A DNA stretch of 64,000 nt from Bacillus sp. FSL H8-0547. Its GTDB lineage: Bacteria > Bacillota > Bacilli > Bacillales > Bacillaceae. A program made the translations under genes and the position numbers. Below, one piece after another: positions 8,844-19,369 of this stretch. The stretch lies in NCBI GenBank assembly GCA_038002745.1, contig JBBODD010000001.1, positions 1 to 64,000 on the forward strand. Direction: 5' to 3'. Each line of letters opens with the position of its first letter. Position 1 is the first letter of the stretch. The notes beneath the pieces were generated by a model. The model did no database searches, was not told the origin of the DNA, and saw nothing but the letters and a program-made list of their open reading frames with translations.

Positions 8844-9761
8844 CTAGTTGATCGTGAAAAGTACCATCGCCACAAAAAGGATCGTTAAGTAGTTCAGCGA
8901 ATAAATAAACATCCACTTTGCCCATTTCAGGTCATCCTTAGCCTTTATGCCGGACACGGCAAGCACTAGCCAGCCGAGGTTCAGGGCAGTTGCCAGAATA
9001 ATGAATGCTGCACCAAGCTGAAACAAGTAAAACGGCAAAGGCAATAGACAGATTACCCAGACCATCATTTGCCTTTTTGTAACAGCAAATCCGTGAATGA
9101 CAGGCAGCATTGGTATCCCGGCTGCCCGGTATTCCTCAACCCGCTTCATTGCGAGAGCGAGAAAATGCGGCGGCTGCCAGATAAACATGATCAAGAACAA
9201 TACCCATGCCGTCACACTGAGGTCTGCATCAACAGCTGCCCATCCAATGAGAGGAGGAACGGCACCGGAGATGCTGCCGACAACTGTATTCAGCGTATAG
9301 TGGCGTTTTGTCCACATTGTATATAAAAAGACGTATGTAATTACGCCGATCAACCCGATAAGCGTTGCTGCTGCCGTTGTCATGGAGAGCATGATAAATC
9401 CGAATGCAAGCAATAAAACACCAATCCACAGTGCCTGAACTGGATTCATTCTGCCTGTGACAGTCGGTCTCGTCTTTGTCCGCTCCATAATATGGTCTAT
9501 GTCACGGTCATAAAAGTTGTTGATGGCACAAGATCCTGCAATCACAAGAGCGGATCCTGACAGCGCATACAGAACTGTGTCAATATTGCCGAGAAAACTT
9601 AGCCCGTTAAAATACAGCGCAAGCCAGATGCCAGTGAACGCGGTGATTAAATTGGAATTGACGATTCCCATTTTAATAAGGCTCAAAAAGTCTTTTAAGA
9701 CGGTTGATTCATAAACTACTTCACCGAATCCTGTTTCTTTCGAGGTCCTTGAATCAGGCAC
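8844..9761 (-). CDS. ctaB: Protoheme IX farnesyltransferase (heme O synthase)
   Basis: 305-residue UbiA-family membrane enzyme that adds a farnesyl group to heme b to make heme O. The polyprenyl-diphosphate/Mg site [19 protein letters not shown] (NxxxDxxxD) and the second loop [12 protein letters not shown] are intact. It starts at GTG with GGGGG about ten bases upstream. It is first in the cta operon and divergent from ctaA, the next enzyme in heme A synthesis. Confidence 0.96.
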   Translation of the reverse strand: MPDSRTSKETGFGEVVYESTVLKDFLSLIKMGIVNSNLITAFTGIWLALYFNGLSFLGNIDTVLYALSGSALVIAGSCAINNFYDRDIDHIMERTKTRPTVTGRMNPVQALWIGVLLLAFGFIMLSMTTAAATLIGLIGVITYVFLYTMWTKRHYTLNTVVGSISGAVPPLIGWAAVDADLSVTAWVLFLIMFIWQPPHFLALAMKRVEEYRAAGIPMLPVIHGFAVTKRQMMVWVICLLPLPFYLFQLGAAFIILATALNLGWLVLAVSGIKAKDDLKWAKWMFIYSLNYLTILFVAMVLFTIN

Positions 9762-10223
9762 GTATGACAGTCCCCCTTTTAACTCTGCTGCCGGCTGTGC
9801 AGCTTGCTATATCATACTAAATTAAGCAATATTTTCAAAATCGCTTCCTTCTTGATATTAAACCATAATCGGTTCTTGTTTTGTGAACAAAATATGAAGA
9901 AGTTTTGTCGAAATTGTGAAGCAGAACAGGAGAGCCGGCTAATTCATTGAAAAGCAATTCATTCACTGATACTCTAAAAATAAATGGCACACCTTTATGA
10001 CCACGTTAACATTCTATCATACCTGTCAGGAATTTTTTATAGATAATGGAATCTTTTGCGAAAAAATGATTCTATTGGGATTTCTCCATATCATTCCTTT
10101 TCATTCATTCTGTTTTGCCAGTATAATAAACAGTAGATAGATATTGTCATTATTTGTTGCCTGCCGGACTTTAAAGTGTCCGGTTTTCATAAGCTCATTA
10201 CTACGAATAAGAAGGTGAACATC
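9762..10223 (+). promoter_or_regulatory. ctaB/ctaA divergent control region
   Basis: A 460-bp non-coding region between divergent ctaB and ctaA. For ctaA, TATAAT at 10122-10127 is a good -10 box, with only a weak TTTCAT-like -35. At 9880-9888 TTTGTGAAC resembles the ResD motif TTTGTGAAT reported for Bacillus respiratory genes, and a second GTGAA element lies near 9916. ctaA is ResDE-controlled in B. subtilis. The assignment here is inference from motif similarity. Confidence 0.45.
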
Positions 10224-11165
10224 TTGCATCGAGCATTAAAAGGAATTGGTGTGCTCACAACACTAGTGATGCTTCTTGTGCTTTTAGGGGGAGCACTCGT
10301 CACAAAAACGGAATCCGGCGCAGGATGCGGAGATTCCTGGCCGCTCTGCCACGGAGAACTGATTCCGTCTGAAATTACCCCGGAGCTTGTCATTGAGCTC
10401 AGCCACAGGGTTGTCAGCGGACTTGCGGGCATTCTTGTCCTGCTGTTGGCTGTAACTTCCTGGATCAAAATCGGACATAAGAGGGAAACGAAATTTCTGG
10501 CTGCTCTTTCTTTCTTTTTCCTGATTCTTCAGGCGCTTATTGGTGCAGCCGCAGTAAAATGGGGACAATCTGATGCCGTTCTTGCCCTGCATTTCGGTAT
10601 TTCTCTTATCTCTTTTGCATCAGTGCTGCTGCTCACCCTGCTGATTTTTGAAGTAGACAAAAAGTTTGATACAGAGTCCCTTATTATTGATAAAAGGATG
10701 AAATTCCACAGCATCGGCATCATCTGCTACACATATATCGTGGTCTATACAGGTGCATTTGTCAGACATAAGGGGGCAAGCCTCGCATGTCCGGAATGGC
10801 CGATGTGCAGCAACAGGCCATACGGGCTGCCTGGAACTCTGCATGAGTGGATTCAGATGGGCCACAGATTTGCAGCTGCTCTGATTTTTGTTTGGGTGGC
10901 ATATGCTGCTTATACCGCAGTTAAGCACTATAAACATCAGAAAGCTGTCTATTATGGATGGATCATAGCGTTTGCCCTTATTTCCATGCAGGTCGCATCA
11001 GGCGCGCTTGTCGTATTAACCGGGCTGAACCTTGGCGTTGCCCTGGCCCACGCACTTATTATTTCCTGTCTGTTCGGAGTGCTGAGCTATTTCATTCTGC
11101 TGATCAGCCGCAACCGGATAAACCGTGAGGCTTTGAAGAATAAAGAAGATAAGAAAGCCATATAA
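10224..11165 (+). CDS. ctaA: Heme A synthase
   Basis: 313 residues from TTG at 10224, chosen because AAGAAGGTG lies just upstream and the protein then begins [20 protein letters not shown], as CtaA does; an upstream GTG at 10176 lacks this support. The enzyme oxidises the C8 methyl of heme O to give heme A. Eight helices form two four-helix halves. Heme His residues are in [28 protein letters not shown] and LAHALIISC. Cys pairs are present in [13 protein letters not shown] and [11 protein letters not shown]. It is transcribed away from ctaB and ends at a shared terminator with phrB. Confidence 0.95.
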   Translation: MHRALKGIGVLTTLVMLLVLLGGALVTKTESGAGCGDSWPLCHGELIPSEITPELVIELSHRVVSGLAGILVLLLAVTSWIKIGHKRETKFLAALSFFFLILQALIGAAAVKWGQSDAVLALHFGISLISFASVLLLTLLIFEVDKKFDTESLIIDKRMKFHSIGIICYTYIVVYTGAFVRHKGASLACPEWPMCSNRPYGLPGTLHEWIQMGHRFAAALIFVWVAYAAYTAVKHYKHQKAVYYGWIIAFALISMQVASGALVVLTGLNLGVALAHALIISCLFGVLSYFILLISRNRINREALKNKEDKKAI

Positions 11166-11194
11166 AAAAGAGAGGCATTATGCCTCTCTTTTTT
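11164..11194. terminator. Bidirectional terminator, ctaA/phrB
   Basis: Stem AAAAAAGAGAGGCA/TGCCTCTCTTTTTT with a TTA loop between the convergent genes. T-runs exist on both strands. Confidence 0.88.
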
Positions 11195-12617
11195 ATATGC
11201 CCTGAAACATTTCAATTGCTTTTACCCGCTGTTCGCTGTGTATGACTGTAGGTTCCGGATAATCGTTTCCGATGATGCAGCCAGCTTCTTTCTGTTCCCC
11301 TCTGCTCATCTTCCACGGCTCATGAATCCGTTTAGCGTCTACGTCCCGAAGCTCGGGCACGTATTTTTTGATATACTCTCCATCAGGATCAAACTTTTTT
11401 GATTGTGTGACCGGATTAAACACTCTGAAGTACGGGACAGGGTCTGTTCCGACAGATGCTGCCCACTGCCATCCTCCAATGTTGGATCCGGGCTCATAAT
11501 CGACTAGTTTTTCTGCAAAATACGCCTCCCCGAGCCTCCAGTCAAGCAGGTAATCTTTCGTTAAAAAGGAAGCTGTGATCATTCTCAGCCGGTTATGCAT
11601 CCATCCTTCTGCATTCAGCTGCCTCATGCCCGCATCAACGATTGGATAGCCTGTTTTTCCTTCTTTCCACGCTTTCAGCCTCTCTTTATCCGTATTCCAT
11701 TTAATTGTCCGGTAGCGCTGATCCGCTTCTTCATTCACGCTGTTTGGGAACTGAACGTACACCATATTATAAAAGTCCCGCCAGGCAAGCTCCTTGATGA
11801 ATGTTTCTTTTCCCTTATCCTGAAGATGATCCTCACTCTGCATAATGTGGTGATAGACAGTGCGGATAGAGATGCTTCCAGTTTTTAAATATCTAGAGAG
11901 TCTGCTTGTCCCCACTTCAGCCGGAAGGTCTCTTTTTTTATGGTAATCTTCCAATTTTTCGTCTGTAAACTCCTGCAGGGTTTTAAGAGCAGCTTCTTCC
12001 CCGACGTCCTCTCTTTCTTCAAGGCTGCCGATAATCTCCTTAAGCTTTTCAGCCCCATTACCAGGAAGGTCCTGCTTTGAAACGGTGCAGGCACTTAGTT
12101 TTTTCAGATCGATTTCGGCAGGCTGTTTTTTTTCAAGCTTGCTCCACGCTTTGTAATAAGGCGTGTATACTTTGTAAAGGGAGCCGTCCTGCTTTTTAAC
12201 TTCCTGAGCCCCATGAAGGAAATGATCCTGAAACGTCCAGTACTCGACCTCATTTTCTTTCAGAACCTTTTTCACCTTTTCATCGCGTTCTTTTCCGTAG
12301 CCTGTTTCATCTTCATTAAATAAAAACAGGGTGATCTCAGGTATTTTTTTAATTAATGATTCCATTATTTCTTCTGTCTCGCCATACATCAGATGAAAGG
12401 CAATTTTATGTTCCCTGCAATGATCCATAAACGCCTTTAATGTCTGAAAAAAATAGTGATGGCGGAAGTCTGCCGGGTTTTCAAGAAAAGCCGGATTCAG
12501 CTGAAAAAACAAAAACAGCTTTCCGTTATGTTCTTCTGCCCATTTTACGGCCTCTGACAGGGCTGTATGATCCTGCAGCCTTAAATCTCTTCTGAACCAG
12601 ACTGCTGCTGTCTTCAT
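11193..12617 (-). CDS. phrB: Deoxyribodipyrimidine photolyase
   Basis: 474 residues from ATG at 12617, which has AGAGGTG seven bases upstream; an in-frame start six codons earlier lacks a site. It repairs UV-induced cyclobutane pyrimidine dimers with light and FADH-. The N-terminal antenna domain opens with AAVWFRRDLRLQDHTAL. The C-terminal FAD domain contains FIKELAWRDFYNMV, TGYPIVDAGMRQL, and SNIGGWQWAASVGTDPVPYF followed by RVFNP. The gene is not part of the B. subtilis order at this place, so it is a lineage-specific insertion between ctaA and pycA. Confidence 0.95.
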   Translation of the reverse strand: MKTAAVWFRRDLRLQDHTALSEAVKWAEEHNGKLFLFFQLNPAFLENPADFRHHYFFQTLKAFMDHCREHKIAFHLMYGETEEIMESLIKKIPEITLFLFNEDETGYGKERDEKVKKVLKENEVEYWTFQDHFLHGAQEVKKQDGSLYKVYTPYYKAWSKLEKKQPAEIDLKKLSACTVSKQDLPGNGAEKLKEIIGSLEEREDVGEEAALKTLQEFTDEKLEDYHKKRDLPAEVGTSRLSRYLKTGSISIRTVYHHIMQSEDHLQDKGKETFIKELAWRDFYNMVYVQFPNSVNEEADQRYRTIKWNTDKERLKAWKEGKTGYPIVDAGMRQLNAEGWMHNRLRMITASFLTKDYLLDWRLGEAYFAEKLVDYEPGSNIGGWQWAASVGTDPVPYFRVFNPVTQSKKFDPDGEYIKKYVPELRDVDAKRIHEPWKMSRGEQKEAGCIIGNDYPEPTVIHSEQRVKAIEMFQGI

Positions 12618-12691
12618 GACAATCACCTCTTTCATGATTGTACTGTTTTCCCCCGGCGAATGAAAGAAATGATAGGCTCGGTAAAGAACAA

Positions 12692-12804
12692 AAGCGTAAG
12701 CGCCAAAGTCCGCTCCGATAGGCAGATAAAAATCCGTCGGAAAAGTCCGGGTCCCGCCTTTTTTGACGGATTTGTTCTGACAGAGGATTTAGGCGCTTCC
12801 GCTT
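12692..12804. repeat. Dispersed hairpin repeat, copy 1
   Basis: A long inverted structure: outer arms AAGCGTAAGCGCC at 12692-12704 and GGCGCTTCCGCTT at 12792-12804 (12 of 13 pairs), and an inner AAATCCGTC/GACGGATTT pair. The right half, from 12772 to 12797, recurs at 22049-22074 with two mismatches. No ORF is supported. Confidence 0.75.
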
Positions 12805-12862
12805 GCCGAGGATAACTTTGTTATGTAATCCACAGCCTTTTGCTCTTTATCATTTCCTTAAC

Positions 12863-12901
12863 AAAGAAAAAGACAAGAGCCGGGTTCACACCGGGCTCTT
12901 G
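12863..12901 (-). terminator. Terminator after pycA
   Basis: Stem CAAGAGCC/GGCTCTTG extended by a further GG/CC pair after one mismatch, followed on the minus strand by TCTTTTTCTTT. Confidence 0.8.
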
Positions 12902-12926
12902 CCTTTTCGGTTTATATAAGTAAGAA

Positions 12927-15900
12927 TTACTCAGTCATTTCAATCAGCAGATCACCAGTCTGAATGGCTTCACCGTTTGCAACATGAATCTCTTTTACGG
13001 TACCTGAGAATGGAGCCTGAACGGTCGTTTCCATTTTCATAGCCTCAGTGAGAAGAAGATGATCGCCCTTGCTTACTTTTTCGCCTTTTTCAACAAGTAC
13101 TTTTATCACTGTTCCGGGCATTGTCGCACCAATGTGATCCTTGTTGCCTTTATCAGCTTTCATTTTGGCGGTAACCGTTGCCTTGACGTTTTCATCGCGG
13201 ATGATGACTTCACGCGGCTGTCCGTTCAGTTCAAAATAAACGACCCGCGTACCGTCCGGCTGAGGTTCGCCTATTGATACTAGTTTTACGATCAAGGTTT
13301 TACCCTGTTCAATTTCGACTTCAATCTCTTCGCCAAGTCTCATTCCGTAAAGGAATGTAGGTGTATCAAGCACAGAAATATCACCGAATTGTTCAAACGT
13401 CTTTGCATAGTCAAGGAAGACTTTAGGGTATAGAGCATGGGCAATCGCATCGAAACTTGTCACCTGACGGCCAAGCGTTTTAAACAGGTCTTCTTTTAAA
13501 GCAGGAAAATCAACCGGCTCAAGCAGTTCTCCCGGTCTGACCGAAATTGGATCTCTGCCTTTAAGAATGATTTTTTGCAGTTCTTCAGGAAATCCGCCAT
13601 GCGGCTGGCCGAGATAGCCTTCAAACAGCTCTACAACTGAATCAGGGAAATCAAGCGATTCGCCGCGCTCAAAGATATCATTTTCTGTCAGGTTGTTCTG
13701 AACCATAAACAGGGCCATATCGCCGACTACTTTAGAAGAAGGCGTCACTTTCACCAAGTCTCCAAAAAGATCGTTGACGCGTCTGTACATTTCCTTTACT
13801 TCATTCCAGCGGTCATCAAGGCCGACTCCTTTAGCCTGCTGCTGAAGATTGCTGTATTGTCCGCCGGGCATTTCATGCATGTAAACTTCAGAGTGAGGGG
13901 CATTCATGCCGCTTTCAAAATCCCGGTAATAGTGACGCACGCCTTCCCAGTACTGCGAAAGCTCTTCCAGTGCTTCAATATCAATATTCGGACGCCGCTC
14001 CATTCCCTGCAGAGCATGATAAAGGGAATTGGCGCTCGGCTGTGAAGTCAGACCTGCCATCGAACTCACCGCTGTATCCACAACATCAACACCTGCTTCA
14101 ATCGCTTTGGCATATGTAAACAGGCCGTTTCCGCTGGTATCATGTGTATGAAGATGAACAGGGATATCAATTGTTTCTTTCAAAGCGGAAATCAGATCAT
14201 AGGCAGCCTGCGGTTTAAGAAGACCCGCCATATCTTTAATTCCCAGAATATGCGCCCCTGATGCTTCAAGTTCTTTCGCAAGGTTCGTATAGTAGGCAAG
14301 ATCATATTTTCGGCGGGAAGGATCAAGAATGTCGCCTGTGTAGCAAATAGCCGCTTCTGCAAGCTTGTTTGATTTTCTTACCGCTTCAATGGCTGGCCGC
14401 ATTCCCTCTACCCAGTTCAGGCTGTCAAAAATCCGGAAAACGTCAATGCCGGCATAGGCTGACTTTTCTACAAATTCTTCGATCACATTGTCAGGATAGT
14501 TCTTATACCCAACAGCATTTGAAGCACGGAGGAGCATCTGCAGCAAAACATTCGGGACTTGTTTTCTGACTGTCAGCAGTCTGTCCCACGGATCTTCTTT
14601 TAAGAATCTGTACGCTACATCAAATGTAGCGCCGCCCCACATTTCAAGAGAAAACAAGTTAGGAAGAAGTCTTGCTGTCGGCTCTGCAATATGTTTGATG
14701 TCATTTGTTCTCAGTCTTGTGGCAAGCAGAGACTGATGGGCGTCGCGGAATGTTGTATCCGTCAGCAGCACTTCGTTTTGCTCTTTCAGCCAGTTTACAA
14801 GACCTTCAGGCCCAAGCTTGTCAAGAATCTGTTTTGTTCCCTCAGGGACCGGTTCTGAGTATTTGACTTTCGGAATATGAAGCTTGTCAAATACAGGTTT
14901 CTTTTTCTTCTCAATGCCGGGAAATCCGTTGACGGTCACATTGCCGATATAGGAAAGCATCTTTGTTCCCCGGTCTTTTTTCTTCGGAAAAACAAACAGC
15001 TCCGGTGTCGAGTCGATAAAAGAAGTATCGTATTCACCTGACATAAACTTTTCATGCCTGATTACGTTCTCGAGGAACGGAATGTTTGTTTTAATACCGC
15101 GGATGCGGAACTCCCTTAAGTTTCTGATCATTTTGGCAGCTGCCTGTTCGAATGTAAGCGCCTGTGTTGAAAGCTTTACAAGCAAAGAATCATAGTGAGG
15201 TGTAATGACAGCTCCCTGGAATCCGTTGCCGGCATCAAGTCTGACCCCGAATCCGCCGCCTGAGCGGTAGGCCATAATTTTTCCTGTATCCGGCATAAAG
15301 CCGTTCAAAGGATCTTCTGTCGTCACCCTTGATTGAATGGCATAGCCTGTTACTCTGATCTCATCCTGCTGCGGTATGCCGATTTTACTGCTGTGGAGGG
15401 CATGTCCCTGTGCAACCATAATCTGCGTCTGCACAATGTCAATGCCAGTCACCATCTCAGTAATCGTGTGCTCTACCTGTACGCGGGGATTGACTTCAAT
15501 AAAGTAGAATTCTCCGCCTGCAACAAGAAATTCAACCGTTCCTGCATTTACATAGCTGACATTGCTCATCAATTTCACAGCTGCATCGCAAATTTCCCGT
15601 CTGAGTTCTTCGCTTACAGATACGCTTGGTGCAACTTCCACAACCTTCTGATGACGGCGCTGAACCGAACAGTCGCGCTCATAAAGATGCACGATGTTTC
15701 CGTGGTCATCCCCGATAATCTGAACTTCAATGTGCTTTGGATTTTCAATCAGCTTTTCAACATACACTTCGTCATTGCCGAATGCAGCCTTCGCTTCAGA
15801 TTTGGCGCGCTCATAGCTTTCTTTCACCTCAGAAGCACTTCTGACAATCCTCATGCCGCGTCCGCCTCCGCCAAGGGAAGCTTTGATAATGAACGGATAT

Positions 15901-16370
15901 CCGTTTTTGCGTCCGAAATCAACTACATCCTCAAGGCTTGCAACAGGTCCGTCGCTGCCTGGAATGACAGGGATTTCTGCCAGTTCGGCCTGTTTTCTAG
16001 CTTTTACTTTGTCCCCGAACATATCGAGATGTGCGGATTTAGGCCCGATAAAAATAATGCCTTCTTCTTCGCATCTTCTTGCAAAGTGAATGTTTTCCGA
16101 CAGGAATCCGTATCCGGGATGGATGGCGTCAACCCCGTTGTTTTTCGCAATTTCAATAATACCTTCAATATCAAGATAGGCATCGATCGGTTTTTTCCCT
16201 TCACCGACTATGTATGCTTCATCTGCTTTATAACGGTGGAAAGAGCCAGAGTCCTCCTTGGAATATACAGCGACCGTTCTGATGTTCAGCTCCGTGCAGG
16301 CGCGGAACACGCGAATGGCAATTTCACCGCGGTTAGCTACAAGTATTTTCTGAATTTTTTTCTGCGTCAT
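12927..16370 (-). CDS. pycA: Pyruvate carboxylase
   Basis: 1147 residues, the usual length. It carboxylates pyruvate to oxaloacetate with biotin and ATP, feeding the TCA cycle. The biotin carboxylase domain occupies about residues 1-455 (GGGGRGMRIV ATP loop, FIEVNPRVQVEHT). The carboxyltransferase domain lies at about 535-805 (DTTFRDAHQSLLATRLR, HTHDTSGN). The BCCP domain covers about 1075-1147, with biotinyl Lys1112 in EAMKME. GGGGG precedes ATG. It sits between ftsW and the cta genes, as in B. subtilis. Confidence 0.98.
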   Translation of the reverse strand: MTQKKIQKILVANRGEIAIRVFRACTELNIRTVAVYSKEDSGSFHRYKADEAYIVGEGKKPIDAYLDIEGIIEIAKNNGVDAIHPGYGFLSENIHFARRCEEEGIIFIGPKSAHLDMFGDKVKARKQAELAEIPVIPGSDGPVASLEDVVDFGRKNGYPFIIKASLGGGGRGMRIVRSASEVKESYERAKSEAKAAFGNDEVYVEKLIENPKHIEVQIIGDDHGNIVHLYERDCSVQRRHQKVVEVAPSVSVSEELRREICDAAVKLMSNVSYVNAGTVEFLVAGGEFYFIEVNPRVQVEHTITEMVTGIDIVQTQIMVAQGHALHSSKIGIPQQDEIRVTGYAIQSRVTTEDPLNGFMPDTGKIMAYRSGGGFGVRLDAGNGFQGAVITPHYDSLLVKLSTQALTFEQAAAKMIRNLREFRIRGIKTNIPFLENVIRHEKFMSGEYDTSFIDSTPELFVFPKKKDRGTKMLSYIGNVTVNGFPGIEKKKKPVFDKLHIPKVKYSEPVPEGTKQILDKLGPEGLVNWLKEQNEVLLTDTTFRDAHQSLLATRLRTNDIKHIAEPTARLLPNLFSLEMWGGATFDVAYRFLKEDPWDRLLTVRKQVPNVLLQMLLRASNAVGYKNYPDNVIEEFVEKSAYAGIDVFRIFDSLNWVEGMRPAIEAVRKSNKLAEAAICYTGDILDPSRRKYDLAYYTNLAKELEASGAHILGIKDMAGLLKPQAAYDLISALKETIDIPVHLHTHDTSGNGLFTYAKAIEAGVDVVDTAVSSMAGLTSQPSANSLYHALQGMERRPNIDIEALEELSQYWEGVRHYYRDFESGMNAPHSEVYMHEMPGGQYSNLQQQAKGVGLDDRWNEVKEMYRRVNDLFGDLVKVTPSSKVVGDMALFMVQNNLTENDIFERGESLDFPDSVVELFEGYLGQPHGGFPEELQKIILKGRDPISVRPGELLEPVDFPALKEDLFKTLGRQVTSFDAIAHALYPKVFLDYAKTFEQFGDISVLDTPTFLYGMRLGEEIEVEIEQGKTLIVKLVSIGEPQPDGTRVVYFELNGQPREVIIRDENVKATVTAKMKADKGNKDHIGATMPGTVIKVLVEKGEKVSKGDHLLLTEAMKMETTVQAPFSGTVKEIHVANGEAIQTGDLLIEMTE

Positions 16371-16439
16371 AGGAATCCCCCTTAGGCTTCATCAGTTGTT
16401 CGATTAATAGTATAACACATTAGAAATTAGTATATCACT

Positions 16440-17648
16440 TTAATTTTGCTGAAAGGGAACCGCGTTGCCTTTCAGTTCAGCTGTTTTTTTCACTTCATCC
16501 TTCTGATAAACAGAGCGGTATTTAACAAACATTGAAATGTTTATTAGCAGCCCCATTGAAAGCATCAGCAGGATCATCGACGATCCCCCGTAGCTGATAA
16601 ACGGAAGCGTAACCCCTGTTATTGGAAGAAGTCCGGTCAGGCCGCCGACATTTATGGCTGTCTGAATTCCGATCATGCTGGAAATGCCAATGGCAAGTAG
16701 TGTGCCGAATGCATCATCGCAGCTGCGTGCAATATGAAATCCTTTCAGCACAATAAAGGCCAGGAGAACAAGGACAAATAACACGCCAAAAATGCCAAGC
16801 TCTTCTGATATAATCGCAAGAATAAAATCTGTATGCGATTCAGGCAGATACCCGTACTTTTGAATACTTTCACCAAGGCCAAGGCCCGTAAGCCCGCCTG
16901 AGCTGATGGCATAATAGGAATTGATGAGGTGGAAACCTGAATCTCCTGCATCAGCAAATGGATCCATAAAGCCTGTGAATCTGCTTACACGCTCCGTTGT
17001 AAAGATATCGTCCCACATAATAAGAACAAGCGGACTGATCAGAACAGCCATTGCAAGACCGAGAATCAGCAGTTTTACAATATTCTTCATGCCTAGACCC
17101 GAGCACAGTACCATTGATACGGCAATCATGGCAATAATGGAAGCAGAACCGATATCCGGCTGCAGAATGATCAGGACACAGATAAACCCTGTAAAGATGA
17201 TCGGAGGCAGAACCCCTCTTCCAAAATGATCGATATAAGCCTGTTTTTTTTCATAAACTGCAGCGAGATACAGGATCACACTCAGCTTTACAAATTCAGC
17301 AGGCTGAAGCTTAAAACCCAGAACGGAAAACCAGCTTCTGGCTCCCCCTGCTACCGATCCGAACACAAAGATCGCGAGCAGCATGCCGATGGATATCAGG
17401 ACGACGCTTCTTAGAAAAACCGGCTGCAGATAAGCTCTGTATGGGAAAAACATGGCCAAAAGCAGAACAACAAACCCCGCGGCAACGAAGATTGCCTGTC
17501 TGATAAAGAAATGGTCGCTCGCATAATCCCACCTTGCAACCGCTGAAATCATGCTGGAACTGTATACCATGACAAGTCCGAATCCGCACAGAAGAAGAAC
17601 CGCAAGGATAAGTGAGTAGTCATATGATTTTAAGATTTTTTTTATCAT
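16440..17648 (-). CDS. ftsW: Septal peptidoglycan polymerase FtsW
   Basis: 402-residue SEDS-family membrane protein with about ten helices. SEDS proteins polymerise lipid II glycan with a partner class B PBP; FtsW does so at the division septum. Signatures are GLVMVYSSS in helix 1, KLQPAEFVKLSVILYLA, and YGYLPESHTDFILAIISEELG, followed by PFISYGGSS. The position directly before pycA matches B. subtilis ftsW (ylaO) and separates it from rodA and spoVE paralogues. ATG follows AGGAAG. Confidence 0.93.
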   Translation of the reverse strand: MIKKILKSYDYSLILAVLLLCGFGLVMVYSSSMISAVARWDYASDHFFIRQAIFVAAGFVVLLLAMFFPYRAYLQPVFLRSVVLISIGMLLAIFVFGSVAGGARSWFSVLGFKLQPAEFVKLSVILYLAAVYEKKQAYIDHFGRGVLPPIIFTGFICVLIILQPDIGSASIIAMIAVSMVLCSGLGMKNIVKLLILGLAMAVLISPLVLIMWDDIFTTERVSRFTGFMDPFADAGDSGFHLINSYYAISSGGLTGLGLGESIQKYGYLPESHTDFILAIISEELGIFGVLFVLVLLAFIVLKGFHIARSCDDAFGTLLAIGISSMIGIQTAINVGGLTGLLPITGVTLPFISYGGSSMILLMLSMGLLINISMFVKYRSVYQKDEVKKTAELKGNAVPFQQN

Positions 17649-17843
17649 TTTATCGCTTCCTATCGTTACAAGTTGCTGTTTTCATGATGAAGTTCTTTTC
17701 CTTTTATTGTTCGAGATTGGCAGACGGAATTCCTTCTGAAATCTTGCTTTCAGGGGCACGACTTATGGTAACGCGCTAAACAGGCGGAAACAAGTTAAAA
17801 AAGTATGTAGGTCTAAAGCTCCGGGATTGATTTACCTTATAAA

Positions 17844-17880
17844 AAAACTCAAACTGCATTTTTCAGGCAGTTTGAGTTTT
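17844..17880 (-). terminator. Terminator after ylaN
   Basis: Stem AAAACTCAAACTGC/GCAGTTTGAGTTTT with a nine-base loop and T-rich flanks on both strands. The stretch 17649-17843 before ftsW shows no other clear feature. Confidence 0.85.
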
Positions 17881-17911
17881 CATTTTCATTCAGTAAGCTT
17901 TAACGCGAAGC

Positions 17912-18193
17912 TTATTTTTTCGTAAAAGCTTCATGAAGTGCAGACATTTCTCTCTCAAGTGTGTCGAGGATCGCTTTGCCTTCTCTTTCTTCGATGAGAT
18001 CAAGCCTGACAGCAAAGTCAATCTCTCTTGAAAGTCCAAACATTTGTGTATCTAAAACCTCTTCGTAAAGAGGACATTGAGGCATCGTCAAATTGTCCAT
18101 TTGGACTTGAATCAGCTTCGTAATTTTATCAGCATCCGCTTTTAAAAGAGCAAGTGCTTTTTCTCGATGATCAATTGCAATCTCAGACGCCAA
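17912..18193 (-). CDS. ylaN: YlaN, Fur-associated iron-homeostasis protein
   Basis: 93 residues, starting at TTG with GGAGGGG five bases upstream. It is all-alpha and highly conserved in Bacillales ([38 protein letters not shown]). YlaN is essential in B. subtilis under standard conditions; published work links it to iron, with binding to Fur to relieve repression at low iron. The single-gene unit is bounded by its own terminator. Confidence 0.93.
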   Translation of the reverse strand: MASEIAIDHREKALALLKADADKITKLIQVQMDNLTMPQCPLYEEVLDTQMFGLSREIDFAVRLDLIEEREGKAILDTLEREMSALHEAFTKK

Positions 18194-18305
18194 TTGAACC
18201 CCTCCGTTCCCGAGCGATTACCTTAATCTATCTATTAATATTATAGGGTAAGCGTGAAAAAATCAAGAAAAAACAGGGTGTTTCCCGCACGCCGGCCCTC
18301 TTTTG

Positions 18306-19235
18306 CTAAAAGATGCTCAATTCATATTTTTCTGACAAAAGATTGAGGAGTTTTATTCCTGCAATACTGTTCCCCTTTTCATCAAGAGACGGCCCAAAGA
18401 TGCCGATTCCAAACTGATAGGGGACGATCCCCATAATTCCGCCTGAGACCCCGCTCTTTGCCGGAATGCCTACTTTTATTGCAAATTCGCCCGAAGCATT
18501 ATACATTCCGCACGTTACCATAAAGGTTTTGCAGATTCTGGAAATATCCTTTGGAATCACCTGCTGTTCAGTTTCGGGGTGCTTGCCGTCGAGCGCAAAA
18601 ACAGCCCCTATCTTTGCCAGGTCCAAACTGTGCATCTCAATAGCGCACTGATTGGAGTATAAATCAATCAGATCTTCAACGTCCCCTTCAATGATCCCGT
18701 CTTTTTTCATGAAATAACAGAGCGACCTGTTCAGCCAGGCGGTTTCAAATTCAGACGCGGCCACATTTTTGCAGATGTTTATTTTCTTGTTAAACGTAAG
18801 CTTCCGTATAAAATCAATATACCTCAGCAGTTTTTCTTCCATTGTCGAGCCTTTAATCATATTTGTGACCGCAAGCGCACCGGCATTGATCATCGGATTC
18901 AGAGGGCGCTGTTTTTCGTGTGTTTCGAGTTTGACGATGGAATTAAACGGATCTCCGGTCGGTTCCATTCCAACTTTGCTGAAAACGTACGGCTCCCCGT
19001 GATCCATTAAAACAAGTGCAAGAGTCAGTACTTTTGATATACTCTGCAGAGTGAACGTCTTTTCAATATCCCCGGCAGACATACAGGAATTTCCCACATG
19101 GTAAATGGCAACTGACAAATCATCCGCTTCTGCTTTTCCAAGCTCAGGTATATAATCCGCTACTTTTCCTTCTGACGTCACCTTTTTCGCTTCTTCCACC
19201 AGTTCAGCAAGCTCTTCATTCGTCTTGCACGGCAT
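18306..19235 (-). CDS. glsA: Glutaminase (YlaM/GlsA2 type)
   Basis: 309 residues, the full length of bacterial serine-dependent beta-lactamase-fold glutaminases. It hydrolyses glutamine to glutamate and ammonia. The catalytic FTLQSISKV (SxxK) is present, as are [11 protein letters not shown] and the [18 protein letters not shown] motif. The start has AGGTG upstream. Located between ylaN and ylaL, it corresponds to B. subtilis ylaM (glsA2). Confidence 0.94.
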   Translation of the reverse strand: MPCKTNEELAELVEEAKKVTSEGKVADYIPELGKAEADDLSVAIYHVGNSCMSAGDIEKTFTLQSISKVLTLALVLMDHGEPYVFSKVGMEPTGDPFNSIVKLETHEKQRPLNPMINAGALAVTNMIKGSTMEEKLLRYIDFIRKLTFNKKINICKNVAASEFETAWLNRSLCYFMKKDGIIEGDVEDLIDLYSNQCAIEMHSLDLAKIGAVFALDGKHPETEQQVIPKDISRICKTFMVTCGMYNASGEFAIKVGIPAKSGVSGGIMGIVPYQFGIGIFGPSLDEKGNSIAGIKLLNLLSEKYELSIF

Positions 19236-19305
19236 TTCCGTTCACCTCATCTGTTCATCATTATGAAACGTAGTTTGCCCAATTAAAAGAATCAGCATGA
19301 GCGGC

Positions 19306-19334
19306 ATGACAAAATACAGGAAAGCGCTTATACT
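19306..19334 (+). promoter_or_regulatory. Candidate sigma-A promoter with overlapping cre-like site, ylaL
   Basis: ATGACA (19306-19311), 17-bp spacer, TATACT (19329-19334). GGAAAGCGCTTATA at 19318-19331 matches 12 of 14 positions of the cre consensus TGWAARCGYTWNCW and overlaps the spacer and -10. The promoter is plausible; CcpA control is inference. Confidence 0.45.
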
Positions 19335-19369
19335 TTACAAAGAGCTTACTAAAGGAAGGACGTGCAGCA

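Noticed and set aside
15333-16385. A 350-codon open frame on the plus strand opposite pycA.
   Set aside because: It is antisense to the highly conserved biotin carboxylase domain, has no ribosome site and no family resemblance; such shadows are common opposite codon-biased genes.
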